Below, piece by piece: positions 12,701 to 20,962 of a DNA stretch of 64,000 nucleotides. Origin of the DNA: Melitaea cinxia (Eukaryota > Arthropoda > Insecta > Lepidoptera > Nymphalidae); NCBI RefSeq assembly GCF_905220565.1, contig NC_059396.1, positions 4,809,206 through 4,873,205 on the forward strand. Direction: 5' to 3'. Each line of letters starts with the position of its first letter. Position 1 is the stretch's first letter. The notes below the pieces were generated by a model, which worked only from the letters and a program-made list of their open reading frames with translations, did not search any database and was not told where the DNA came from. Made by a program: the position numbers and the translations under genes.

Positions 12701-15434
12701 AAATACTATTAACTTGTAACAAAACTTAAATTGAGTTATGGCCTAAGCCAATTTCAACATTAAATTACTATTTAGTCTCCTTTTGATAGAATTGTAATTT
12801 AAATAACAGTCTAATCTATCTATCTATACATATATAAAAGCGAAAGGTCACTCATCACGAAATCTCTGAAACCATAATACCTACAAACTTGAAATTTGGC
12901 AAGTAGGCTTCTTATAGGACATAGACATTCGCTAAGAACGGATTTTACGAAACTCGACCCCTAAAGGGGTAAAACGGGGGTTGGAAGTTTGTATGAAAGT
13001 CCTATGTTTTTGAAGTAAGAGACATGAAATTTAAAATGTACGCTCTATAAATGTTGAGAAGGTGTCCAAATAATGTATCTTTACAAATCAACTCCCTTTT
13101 GGGGTTAAAACGGGGGATGGTAGGTTGACTCACTCATCACGATATCTCTGAAACTATAACAGCTACAAACTTGAAATTTGGCAGGCAGGTTCTTTATAGG
13201 GCGTAGACATCCGCTAAGAACTGATTTTATGAAATCGACCCCTAAGGGAATAAAACGGGGGTCGGAACTTTGTATGAAAATCTTATGTTTTTGAAGTAAG
13301 AGACTTGAAATTTAAAATGTATGCTCTATAGATGGTGAGGAGATGTCCAAATAATGTATATTTAGAAATCAACTCCCTTTTGGGGTTAAAACGGGGGATG
13401 GTAGGTGGACTCACTCATCACGACATCTCCGAAACTACAACAGCTACAAACTTGAAATTTGGCAAGTAGGTTCCTTATAGGGCGTAAATATCCGTTAAGA
13501 ACGTATTTTATGAAACTTGAACCTTAAAGGGATAAAACGGGGGTTGGAACTTTGTATGAAAGTCCTATGTTTTTGAAGTAAGAAACTTAAAATATAAATT
13601 ATATGCTCTATAGATGGTGAGAAGGTGTTCAAATAATGTATCTTTAGAAATCAACTCCCTTTTGAGGTTAAAACCGGGGATGGTAGGTTGATCGCTCATC
13701 ACGAAATCTCCGAAACTATAACAGCTACAAACTTGAAATTTGGCAGTTAGGTTCCTTATAGGGCGTAAACATCCGCTAAGAACGGATTTTACGAAACTCG
13801 ACCCCTAAGGGGATAAAACGGGGTTGTAAGAGACTTGAAATTTTAAATGTATGTTCTATAGATGGTGAGGAGGTGTCCAAATAATGCATCGTAATTTATG
13901 TATATATAAAAGAGAAAGGTCACTGACTCACTCATCACGAGAACTCAAAAACCGCTGGAAGGTCCATCCATCCAGGATGGACAAAGATAAAATTTCGCAG
14001 GGAGGTAGATTATAGTTAGTACACGTCCGCTAAGAATGGATTTTGCGATATTCCACCGCTAAAGGGGTTTAATTGGGATTGATAGTTTGTATGAAACATA
14101 TACAGCAGGGTCGGTTTAAAGGAAAATAACCGCGTTTGCAACCCTATCTGTTCAAGAAACATTTATATAGATTACTTATAAGTAGTACATTTTTTTTACA
14201 ATATCTAACATTTACGTTACTCGAATACTTTTTTTTTACCCTTATCGTCACGGAGTCACGGAGGAGCGTGCGTTACGCTATTCCGTGGCATATATTTACT
14301 TAGAACCATATTAAAAACTAAATTGCATGCAGTATATTTTAAACATATTTTCACTACAATACTATATTATTACTATATTATTTCATACCACAATTCTGAG
14401 GAATTCAACGAATCTTTATGTACGACGCGACGCGCGCTTCACGCGGACGTAGTCGGGGGCAACAGTTAGTGTATTATAAAACAAAGTCCCCAAAAGTGTA
14501 TGTGATCGATTCCCTCAAAATCTACTGAACGGATTTTCATGCGGTTTCACCAATGGGGAGTCGCCTTCAAGAGGTAGGTTTACGGAACGGCTAAGCCGAT
14601 TTTGACGAGAGTTTCACTGGATGTGACACACTGATTCAACGCGGGCGAAGCCGCGGGCACAGCTAGTTAATATATAATCTAATGACTCAAATTTTCTCTT
14701 TAATGTAAAATGTTCAACACTAGTGGGTATACTGTTGCTTAGCGCCGTCAGTTGTGGGTTGGGATTTCCGTTATGACAAATATGTGAAAATTATTGAATT
14801 TTTAGATTGTAATAATATATTTTGTAACCTTAAATATTTAAGTTCCTTTTGGAACAAAGCTTGGTGCGGTGGAAGGTGTTTAATGTAAATTTTAATCGCA
14901 TTATCACACAATATTTAACCGAAAGAGGAATTCCGTAAGTTTGGAGCTACTTATAAAGTTCCACGTTTTACGGACCAAGTGGAACGCTTATTATATAGTA
15001 TAGCAATATACTTATGTTCCAAAACTTCCAAACGAAATTAAGAGGTATTTGGTTAATATAAAGCTTCGAGATAAAATTAAACAAACTAATACGGTATATG
15101 TTTGGCAAGTTTTAGGTGTTAGAAAAAAAATAAGAGTAATGGATATACAATGAGATGTAAGTATGGATTGAAAAAAAAGTTGAAAATAATATTATGAAAA
15201 AACAATAAAATAAATCTAGTTTAAACTGAAAGAATAGTTTTGTCAAAGGGTAACCATATGTGTGTTTAACAAACGTTCTCTAACTTAATTATTATTTATT
15301 TACTTATTTATATTATTTATTAGTGTTTACATTAAAGTGATACCTTCAAAATCCTTTTCAGTGTAGTCATGGTGAGTGTGCTTTCTCGCTGCTGGGTCTG
15401 GTGGAGCCTCCTCCTCGTCAGCTCTCGTATCCAT
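62..15434 (-). CDS. Ndae1: Na+-driven anion exchanger (SLC4 family), partial gene of at least 9 exons
   Basis: Overview of the split gene; exons are listed separately. Joining exons 15434-15344, 6437-6330, 4782-4300, 3898-3776, 3338-2263, 2185-2033, 1278-1129 and 727-62 gives 950 codons with no frame break; using 4186-4067 in place of 3898-3776 gives 949. Every junction has GT at the donor and AG at the acceptor and the phases fit. The protein has an acidic and His-rich N-terminus, the cytoplasmic Band-3 domain with the ETARW signature, then the SLC4 transmembrane domain. The family moves Na+ and HCO3- in exchange for Cl- across the plasma membrane and controls cell pH. High similarity in motif order to insect NDAE1 and vertebrate NDCBE/NBC proteins is recognised from family knowledge, not from a search. 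The exon(s) for the last helices and C-terminal tail lie beyond position 1. No promoter was recognised. Confidence 0.93.
1129..1278 (-). CDS. Ndae1: Ndae1 exon 7 (residues 679-728)
   Basis: Acceptor AATTTTTCAG, donor AAG|GTGATT, 150 nt, phase 0 at both ends. The 50 codons include a third N-glycosylation sequon (NGT), a further loop cysteine, the VPDVFLMSIILFLGTF membrane span and the conserved LKDFKNSLFFPSK loop. Confidence 0.94.
1412..1602. repeat. Foldback/MITE-like element in Ndae1 intron 6
   Basis: Two imperfect inverted arms (about 1427-1490 and 1540-1601) share TTTTATCGCGGTTTATTAAG and flank a short core. The same arms and the same left flank (CGCGAATTTCACT) occur in a longer copy at 16583-17018. 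No coding capacity. Confidence 0.65.
2033..2185 (-). CDS. Ndae1: Ndae1 exon 6 (residues 628-678), extracellular loop
   Basis: Acceptor TTTTTTACAG, donor CAG|GTAATA, 153 nt, phase 0 at both ends. It covers the end of the fifth span and the large extracellular loop, with N-glycosylation sequons NYS and NWT and three cysteines (two in ECYC, one in ESC), typical of Na+-coupled SLC4 proteins. Confidence 0.94.
2263..3338 (-). CDS. Ndae1: Ndae1 exon 5 (residues 269-627), end of cytoplasmic domain and first helices
   Basis: Acceptor ATTTTTTAG, donor AAG|GTAATC, 1076 nt, entering in phase 1 and leaving in phase 0. It contains KIPPGAEASNILVGEVDFL, VPVPTRF and VLPPGEWDPAIRIEPP, the conserved second half of the cytoplasmic domain, then an acidic linker (DEEEEEQRQREES). 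The transmembrane domain starts at about SDFKDALALQ, with the conserved ITFGGLLGEATG, SGQPLTILGSTGPVLVFE and TRFTEENFATLIAFIFIY segments that make up roughly the first five membrane spans. Confidence 0.96.
3776..3898 (-). CDS. Ndae1: Ndae1 cassette exon 4b (41 codons)
   Basis: The donor GCGG|GTAACC is good; the acceptor AAGATAG lacks a strong pyrimidine tract. The 123 nt are phase 1 at both ends, so exon 3 can join directly to exon 5, or through this exon or its neighbour 4a. The peptide is NFFSLLNNWRYIPVEEG followed by a Gly/Ser/His stretch. It lies between the conserved LADIGK segment and the KIPPGAEASNILVGE segment, where SLC4 genes are known to splice alternatively. Confidence 0.65.
4067..4186 (-). 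CDS. Ndae1: Ndae1 candidate alternative cassette exon 4a (40 codons)
   Basis: With acceptor ATTATACCAG (4187-4188) and donor CCAG|GTCAGC, this 120-nt stretch enters and leaves in phase 1, so it can be included or skipped without a frameshift. The in-frame peptide is Ser/Arg-rich (GGSRRSSSRSCRG) and would sit in the cytoplasmic domain, a plausible phosphorylation region. A stronger-looking acceptor (TTTTCAG, exon from 4179) would run into a stop codon after 26 codons, so the exact acceptor decides whether this is a coding exon. No homology was checked. Confidence 0.55.
4300..4782 (-). CDS. Ndae1: Ndae1 exon 3 (residues 67-227), core of cytoplasmic domain
   Basis: The exon starts after ATTTTTACAG and ends at AAA A|GTGAGT, both phase 1, 483 nt. 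It carries the Band-3 cytoplasmic domain hallmark ETARW at residues 110-114, followed by KFEEDVEEGG and WSKPHVATLSLHSLFELR, then the LADIGKNHSS segment where vertebrate relatives have their splice-variable region. A second possible donor (GTAAAA) lies 6 nt earlier, also in phase 1. Confidence 0.95.
4783..6329. other. Ndae1 intron 2, no gene seen
   Basis: Very AT-rich intron sequence between exons 2 and 3. I see no coding exon, no clear repeat family and no RNA gene here. Confidence 0.5.
6330..6437 (-). CDS. Ndae1: Ndae1 exon 2 (residues 31-66)
   Basis: Acceptor ...TTCGCATAG and donor A|GTAAGT bound 108 nt that enter and leave in phase 1. It encodes HRAHTVFVGVHVP, one of the most conserved N-terminal stretches in Na+-coupled SLC4 transporters, then a His/Arg-rich run (residues about 45-58). 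The 8.9-kb intron before it holds most of the mobile DNA in the left part of the window. Confidence 0.93.
6602..6785 (-). mobile_element. LINE ORF2 C-terminal fragment
   Basis: The minus strand reads RPQSRWDDDIRQVAGITWCRVAMER...WKRLEEAFATW, the same conserved tail as the end of the long LINE ORF2 at 33062-35950 (GRPYTRWEDDIKKIAGPHW...). It is a 5'-truncated relic of a related RTE-like element inside Ndae1 intron 1. Confidence 0.75.
7304..7481 (+). mobile_element. Short Helitron-like element, 178 bp
   Basis: It begins with TCTATATATATAAAA after an A and ends in CTAG followed by T, the expected A|T insertion. A GCGT-AGCA-ACGC hairpin lies about 13 nt before the CTAG, as in Helitron 3' ends. 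Non-autonomous. Confidence 0.65.
8016..8092 (-). repeat. tRNA-derived SINE head (pseudo-tRNA)
   Basis: On the minus strand a TTGGCGCATCGGTCACAG A-box-like stretch is followed about 40 nt later by the B box GGGTTCGATCC. The layout matches the SINE at 23131-23473 better than a functional tRNA, because no acceptor stem is seen. Confidence 0.5.
8330..8612. repeat. SINE-like repeat copies of the 'GGTCGGCAAACAA' family
   Basis: 8330-8565 reads in the + sense from AGTCTGGAGCAGTACCTCC through GTGAGTAAGGTGGC and TGCTTCAGGTGTTGCAGGC, then meets a start in the opposite sense (ACTAGGTCGGCAAACAAGCC) at about 8552-8612. Related copies lie at 19417-19712, 19757-20022, 45995-46137 and 56283-56485. Confidence 0.6.
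8912..8966. repeat. 55-bp near-perfect AT palindrome
   Basis: Arms 8912-8938 and 8940-8966 are 27-bp perfect inverted repeats with a single T between them. Each arm contains the smaller palindrome GTATACATATATGTATAC. Confidence 0.9.
8967..11159. other. Ndae1 intron 1 sequence with no recognised feature
   Basis: About 2.2 kb of AT-rich intron. It has an inverted T/A-rich repeat near 9965-10020 but no credible exon, RNA gene or complete mobile element that I can identify. Confidence 0.45.
11165..11442 (-). repeat. SINE copy, antisense, 5'-truncated
   Basis: Reverse complement of the SINE body seen at 23131-23473: it shows the TTCAGCCTATAATATCTCACTGCTGGGCAT end, the AAGCTCTGA...TTCTCCTAC block and the CTCCGAGGCATGG block in reverse order. 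The tRNA-like head is missing. Confidence 0.75.
11456..11592 (-). repeat. Partial copy of the 'GGAGGCCTATGTCCAGCAG' retroelement family
   Basis: Directly abuts the SINE copy at 11165-11442. It matches the 17605-17907 copy (CATAGGCCTCCACAA, TCATGTGTTTTACCCA, GAAGACGCTG.TGCCCGTCTT) but stops before the second half. Confidence 0.7.
11596..12822. other. Ndae1 intron 1 sequence, nothing recognised
   Basis: AT-rich, with no exon, RNA gene or repeat I can name. A short frame at 12384-12641 lacks any family signature. Confidence 0.4.
12823..14666 (+). mobile_element. Helitron-like composite with internal 282-bp tandem repeats
   Basis: The 5' end is TCTATACATATATAAAAGCGAAAGG after an A, and the 3' end has a GCGGGCGAAGCCGC hairpin followed by CTAG|T at 14663-14667. 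Between them four tandem units start at 12851, 13133, 13414 and 13695 (spacing 282, 281, 281), each opening with CTCATCACGAxATCTC and holding CTACAAACTTGAAATTTGGC. A second 5'-end-like sequence (TATATATAAAAGAGAAAGG) at about 13900 and a decayed 3' end near 14471 suggest nested or chimeric elements. No Rep/helicase ORF, so it is non-autonomous. Confidence 0.75.
12851..13890 (+). repeat. Tandem array of about 282-bp units inside Helitron-like element
   Basis: Three full units and a shortened fourth. The fourth lost about 40 bp of the TTTGTATGAAAGTCCTATG segment. Units differ by scattered substitutions, so the array is not very recent. Confidence 0.85.
14667..15343. other. End of Ndae1 intron 1, nothing recognised
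   Basis: AT-rich sequence between the Helitron-like composite and the first coding exon. No exon or repeat identified. Confidence 0.4.
15344..15434 (-). CDS. Ndae1: Ndae1 first coding exon (residues 1-30)
   Basis: The ATG at 15434-15432 sits in a fair context (AAAGATGG) and opens a short acidic, proline-rich start followed by YTEKDFEG, the conserved run-in of insect NDAE1 proteins. The exon ends after GAA G with donor GTATCA, phase 1, and the leftover G joins the next exon to make glycine 31. An AG just upstream (15445-15446) could be an acceptor, which would make 15435-15444 the end of a 5'UTR exon and put the promoter further right; that part is inference. Confidence 0.88.
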
Positions 15435-15444
15435 CTTTCACGAC

Positions 15445-16580
15445 CTTTAAAAATATATTTTATTATTAATAGTTAGTATTTAATTTATGTAAAATATATT
15501 TTAAAAAAATATACAAAAACAATGTGTAATCCTATAATTTTCCAGACATGGTTTTGTCGAGCGTAGGATAGTTTATGTTCAATCTGGCATTTCATATCAA
15601 ACAAAATCTAGCATTTAATTAAGTTATTAAAGGTATACGGTAGATCAATATACTCATAGGTAACGTTACGATGTGTCATAAATTAAACGAGAACAAAATT
15701 TTACGTACGATATATCGTTATACGTGTTAAGATGTACGCGTAGTATTCATCCACGTCTACAAAACAATGTGAAAGATGTAAGATCACAAATAATTCAGAT
15801 TTCGAATCGATTACTCCCAACTTAAAATCGAAACAAAAATTCTAAAATCTATTTTTTTATTCTATAATCAGTTTTATTGTATTCAGATAAGTTTCAAAAG
15901 CACTTTTAAATCGTTTTTTTTTAGAATTATAATCATATTAATTCTTAAAAAAAAAAGTAATAAATGTTAAAATGAAGGAACCACCGCTTTTCAATATACT
16001 CGTAGATTCTGCAGAAAGAATCGATTAGAAACTCTATGGTTACCCTTTCAAAAGACGTAAGCCTGGGATAGTAATCATCTCATCAATTTCATTAATAAAT
16101 AAAACACGTCTATATAATAAAGTGATTTTGATGTCGATAATCTGCGGAGAACTGTATTCAGTAATAGAAAAGCCTTCATTATTCGTACATAGGATCCGAC
16201 TTTCTGCAACATTTCGCTTGAAATGTTTCCGTGATTCAATACTTTAAAACGGAGTCACGTTTTCCATTCACTATAATACGTAACCTGATTTTAAATACGT
16301 GTCTATTTTACCTTCAGTTATATTTTGACTATATGCGTTTTTTTTAGAAATGTTATGTTTATTGTAAAACAATAACTTTATTAAAATCTATATTTTACTA
16401 GACAAAACTTATATCTCGTCTATAATTATTTTATATTTACAACTACAATGCAAAATTATTTAGTTCTTCTCTGCTGACACCAAAAACAAAATTAAAATTG
16501 GACTAAGAGATTCATCTCTATATAGAGATGAACACGTAAAGTTTTCGAACAAACACAAACTTTATTGTTTTTTAATGTTT
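15445..16580. other. Upstream region of Ndae1, no gene recognised
   Basis: This should hold 5'UTR intron, or promoter sequence, of Ndae1, but I see no clear initiator, TATA box or upstream exon. A 22-bp perfect palindrome (TTCATCTCTATATAGAGATG plus AA) lies at 16511-16532. Confidence 0.4.
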
Positions 16581-16582
16581 AC

Positions 16583-17018
16583 GCGAATTTCACTCATTAT
16601 AATAAAATAACTATTTCGGATTTTATCGCGGTTTATTAGTTTTTTACATGGCCGACGTTTCGAATACTTTACAGCAACCACGGCCACGAGAGGACTGTAA
16701 AAAACCTAATTTAACATTAGAAAACAATATGAACAACCAGTATGGACTGGAAATCGCAAATAAAATTAGCCGCCGAAGATCTTATAACAAAGCGCGTAAG
16801 ATTTATAACATCGTAAAATTTCTTAAAGAGATGCAGAGACCAAGATCTCATCTCTACGAGTGTCAAGATTTCACCAAAAAACGAGGAAGCGCAAAAATCT
16901 TAAACCAGGCGAGTAAAAAGTTTTTACGGAGAGTCCTCTCGTGACCATAGTTACTGTAAAGTACCCGAAACGTCGGACATGTAAAAAACCTAATAAACCG
17001 TGATAAAATCCAAAAAAG
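16583..17018. mobile_element. Foldback element with about 80-bp inverted arms
   Basis: Arms at about 16617-16697 and 16930-17013 are inverted copies, sharing GGATTTTATC, TTTTTTACATG, CCGACGTTTCG, TACTTTACAG and CACGAGAGGACT. The 230-bp core is unlike the copy at 1412-1602, which has a shorter core. The 98-residue frame at 16648-16944 runs through both arms and core and has no recognisable domain. Confidence 0.75.
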
Positions 17019-17604
17019 TTGTTTCACAAACTTTATTGTTATATTACAGATCGCCTGATAGATTTTCACCTTTCTTCTAGAACCCTAGCGTTAACTTCAG
17101 CGAATATAGAATAACAGAATAGTATGAACATCTATTAAAATTATTGAGAGGGTAGAGACAAGCAGACGTAAAGGCAGAAATATGGAAAAAATACAACTTT
17201 AGCTTCAGTATTGATAGTATAAGACTAAACAAAATTTTCAAATTATATTCAATTCATTAAAGACATCAACTCGACAAATTGGAACTGTTCGAGTTTTTGT
17301 GTATCAACAATATTACAGAAGAAACCTCCGCGTAACCTACAAGAATATAGATTTTTGTATTCATTTTATTTTATTAGCTATTCCGATTGTGTACAAAATA
17401 AACATTGAATCCAATTATTATAAGAACTGTGGTACGGAATCCAAACACTGAAATAATGAAAAAACATAATGAAACGAGAACAGTTAATTTGGACGTGAAG
17501 TGCCATTTGTATAAGTTATTTTCGTGAAATGTAAATAGATACAAAAGAAATACAGTTTTTTTTCGCTCAAATATAACAAAACCTTAATGTAATTGACACA
17601 TTGA
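17019..17604. other. Intergenic, nothing recognised
   Basis: AT-rich sequence without a supported gene or repeat. Confidence 0.4.
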
Positions 17605-17907
17605 TCATCATCATCATCATTTCAGCCTATAGCAGTCCACTGTTAAACATAGGCCTCCACAAGTTCGCGCCAAAAACGGCATGAACATTATGTGTTTTGC
17701 CCATAGTAGTTTGGCTGGCTTTGTCGCACCGAAGACGCTGTTGCCCGTCTTCGGCCTGTGTATTTCAAAGCTAGCAGTTGGATGGTTATTCCGCCACCGG
17801 TCGGCTTTTTAAGTTCCAAGGTGGTAGTGGAATCTGTTTTATCCCTTAGTCGCCTCTTACGACACCCACGGGAAGAGAGGGAGTGGCCATATTCTTTACG
17901 GCCGTAA
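17605..17907 (-). repeat. Retroelement 3'-end repeat, near complete
   Basis: Sense is the minus strand: it runs from GTGGGTGTCGTAAGAGGCGA through GAAGACGGGCAACAGCGTCT to GAGGCCTATG...CAGTGGAC and ends in a (ATG)n tail, which reads here as (CAT)n at 17607-17618. Related copies: 11456-11592, 40172-40494, 53936-53998, 59089-59397 and 60005-60206. The tail GGAGGCCTATGTCCAGCAGT could be read as the end of a LINE protein (EAYVQQ), so this may be a LINE 3' end or a SINE that borrowed one. Confidence 0.75.
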
Positions 17908-18663
17908 CCATACATTGATAATATTTGATATCGTAAAGGAATGTAATAAATTGTCAGTGTCTATACTCTTCAGGTACCACTGTCTGAAAGTCCATAATTG
18001 AAACAAAATGTTCCTTATTTGACTTTGCGTTTTGTATCGTGATGTTGAGTACCACCTAATTTTATAATATTTAATATCAAAAATTTCCAATTCAGTATCG
18101 ATATATTGTACGTAATGCTTTACATAAATAGGACAAACTTTTTCTTTATTACCTAAGATATGAGACGAAATCAATATAAAAGAATGGTGCATGGACAGCT
18201 TTTTCATTTCTAAATGGGCTGTTTATTGGTTAAGATTATGGGCTATAAAAATTCTTTTACGAGTCAGAGCAACAGAGTTGGGACTGTAAGTCAACCAACT
18301 TCTGATGTAAATTTAATGCCTGAGAAAACCGAGTCTTGACGTGATTACGTTAAGTAACGCACGTAACTTATAACGTTTATAACGAAAATAAACTCGTGAT
18401 GGAGTTTGCTATTGTCGTTAGAGAAGAATAACTTCGACGAAAAGAAATCCTTAATATACGCACATAAAGTGTAAATATCATGAATATTGCAAGTAACATA
18501 AGGGACCTTTTTAATTAAGCTTAAATTTTATACGGTTATTTATTTGTCGTTGGTATTAGTTATTTTTCTTTAAGTTTAAGCGATCGATGATGAGCCAGGT
18601 TTTAAATTTCGAACCTTAGTTTCTTGTTTGTACATGTTTTGTGTATGGACAATAACATCTATT
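17908..18663. other. Intergenic, nothing recognised
   Basis: No supported gene, RNA or mobile element. Confidence 0.4.
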
Positions 18664-19112
18664 TTTAACTTCTTTCAAAAAGGTTTTAAATTAGACGGTA
18701 TTTTTTGTGTTACCTCATAACTCTTTATCGGGTGTACGGATTTTGATACTTTTTTAAAATTAAAAAGTTAAGTATTTAAAAAAGTAAGTGTTTTTCATGC
18801 TGTCCCATTTAGAGTTGATCGATATCTGACAAGTAAGTCCTATATGTCCAAAGGTTGTCTGGAAGAGATCACTCTTCTAGCGACAAGACCGCCTTTTGTA
18901 CACTTTTCTTTATTTGTGATTTGTTATTGTGTTGATTGTTTTTGTGTACAATAAAGGATATTATTGTTATTATTATTATTACTTTTTGACTTATCTCTAA
19001 TAACTCGTATTTAATTGACTGTTTTACAGACTATCTACCTACATTGTATTATTTGTCGATATAATTGAAGTCAGTTTTCTTTTGTTGGCGAACAACACAA
19101 TTATAAGTACCT
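18664..19112 (+). repeat. Degenerate 'ACCGACTTCA' family copy split by a LINE tail
   Basis: The right part (GTCGATATAATTGAAGTCAG, then AACACAATTATAA) matches the ends at 22760 and 30086. The left part has AACTTCTTTCAAAAAGG and the GGGTGTACGGATTTTGAT phrase. Positions 18847-18985 interrupt it. Confidence 0.55.
18847..18985 (+). mobile_element. 5'-truncated LINE 3' tail
   Basis: GGTTGTCTGGAAGAGATCAC and AGACCGCCTTTTGTAC, then a T-rich stretch, AATAAAGGATATTATTG and a (TTA)n tail. The same tail occurs at 51333-51450 (+) and, reversed, at 54840-54960. Confidence 0.7.
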
Positions 19113-19416
19113 GCTTCAATTTTAAAGATTTTATTTATCTTTATACAGAGAGTCTCTTTTTTCCATATTTTTAACAACGTTTTTTAGCGTGCGAATTCGT
19201 CACCCAACTTTTTACGCGATCGTCAAATATGATCCTACACACCGGAAAAGTTTTTGGAGCATGTATGTCCCTGTTAAATAGCCCTGAAGATATTCCTTCG
19301 TGAAACATAAAATTTTAAAACATACTGTTACAAATATGATCAAGTAAATTAAACGTAAATTGCTCCTTTATGTACTAATATAAATGTAAATCTCAAACCG
19401 GTTTGATTGCCTTGCA

Positions 19417-19712
19417 AATTTTTTTTTTTTTTTATGTCACTAGGTCGGCAAACAAACGTACGGCTCACCTGATGGTAAGCGAGTACCGTAGCTTATAGAC
19501 ACCTGCAACACCAGAAGCATCGCAAGCGCGTTGCCGACCCAATCCCCAATCCCCCCAGGAGCTCTGGTCACCTTACTCACCAACAGGAACACAATACTGC
19601 TTAAAAACAGTATTATTTTGCTGTGATCTTCTGTAAGGTCGAGGTACTACCCCAGTCGGGCTGCTCCATATTTTGAGCAGGAAATTCCTGCTGTGCCCTA
19701 CCTCGGTTAAAA
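19417..19712 (-). repeat. SINE-like repeat with poly(A) (read as poly(T) on +)
   Basis: The + strand starts with a T run and ACTAGGTCGGCAAACAAACG, then ACCTGATGGTAAGCG, CCCCAGGAGCTCTGG, CTTCTGTAAGGTCGAGGTAC and ends at TGCTGTGCCCTACCTC. The T run makes the minus strand the likely sense strand. Confidence 0.75.
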
Positions 19713-19756
19713 ATAAACATTTCGGTTAAATTATTAGATGTTGTAATAGTATTGTT

Positions 19757-20022
19757 TTATACAACTAGGTCGGTAAACAAACGTACGGCTCACCTGATGG
19801 TAAGCGATTACCGTAACCTATAAACGCATGCAAACCAGAATCATCGCAACCGCACTGCCGACCCTACCCTTAATCCACCCAGGAGTTCAGGTCACCTTAC
19901 TCATCACAGGAAAACAACACTGCTTGAAAACTTGAAATTTCTGTAAGGTGAGGTACTTCCCTAGTCGGGCTGCTCCAGACTTTGAGCAGGATATTTCCTG
20001 CTATACACAACCTCAGTTAAAG
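19757..20022 (-). repeat. Second SINE-like copy, same family and orientation
   Basis: Starts at ACTAGGTCGGTAAACAAACG only 45 bp after the previous copy and follows it phrase by phrase, with small deletions in the middle. The two copies form a head-to-tail pair. Confidence 0.75.
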
Positions 20023-20047
20023 TATTAGGTATGTGTAATAATTGGTA

Positions 20048-20368
20048 TCAATACAAATAAATAAAATTGGAGTGTCTATTTTTAATAAAATGACTGCTTT
20101 TTACTAGATGCATATGGATGTATACACGGTACATATACCAAAATAACATTTTTTTACATTTTTTTTCTGTCTGTCTGTCTGTATGTTTGTTCCGGCTAAT
20201 CTCTGAAACGGCTAAACCGATTTTGACGGGACTTTCAGTGATAAAAAGTTGATATAATAGGAAGTAAATTAGACTCTTTTATTTTTGAATTTTATTTATT
20301 GTAAACCCCCCGAACTAAATAATATATTTTTTTAAATTTCACGCGGACGAAGTCGCGGGCACAGCTAG
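20048..20368 (+). mobile_element. Helitron-like element, 321 bp
   Basis: A|TC start (TCAATACAAATAAATAAAAT), internal GTCTGTCTGTCTGTATG, CGGCTAATCTCTGAAACGGC and the 3' hairpin region CGCGGACGAAGTCGCG followed by CTAG|T. Same family as 29425-30163, 55017-55434 and 57817-58171. Confidence 0.75.
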
Positions 20369-20949
20369 TGTACATATATAGATTAATCCTTAGAAGACTA
20401 TATAATATAGTAACCAATTGTTTGTGTTTGAATGAAATTGAACCAGTGTTTGAATTCTTTTACTGTTTTGTTGTCGCAACGGATTAAAACGTGTTAATTT
20501 TATTTTTACTAGGCGTTTATTATTAACAATAGCCTTTATTCAGTTGTTTCTATAAAACTATAGGATAGAACGCTCTTTACTAAAGATTTTATATACTTTT
20601 AGTAAATGTAGATGTAGATGAAATGAAATCTTCAACCAAGGTTTTAATGAGATTTAGCGTGGAATTGTAACATTTTGTTACATGAAAATGTTTTAGAAAT
20701 TAGATGATACAAAATATCTTGTAAACTTTAGAAGGTACTATTGTATCACAAACAATAAACATTATTACGGGAGCGTAGTTAACAATTTTTCGGATTTCGT
20801 ACATTAATAATGCCCTTTTCGTCGATTCCTCTTTTGAAGGGTCCACTCGTGATAAGTACCTCTTGACCCATAACAGGTAAACGTATAGAACGCTTGCTCG
20901 ATGGAATGTGTAAGTATTAAGTATGTAAAAATTATAGTGTACTATTGAT
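20369..20949. other. Intergenic, nothing recognised
   Basis: AT-rich flank before the helicase insertion. No supported feature. Confidence 0.4.
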
Positions 20950-20962
20950 AACTTTGGATACA
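20950..20962 (+). repeat. Left target-site duplication of helicase insertion
   Basis: AACTTTGGATACA, repeated exactly at 22438-22450 directly after the poly(A) tail. Confidence 0.92.

Noticed and set aside
12851..13890. Tandem array as a centromeric satellite
   Set aside because: Only four units, bounded by Helitron-like ends, inside an intron.
16648..16944. 98-residue plus-strand frame
   Set aside because: It runs across both inverted arms and the core of the foldback element and has no recognisable domain.
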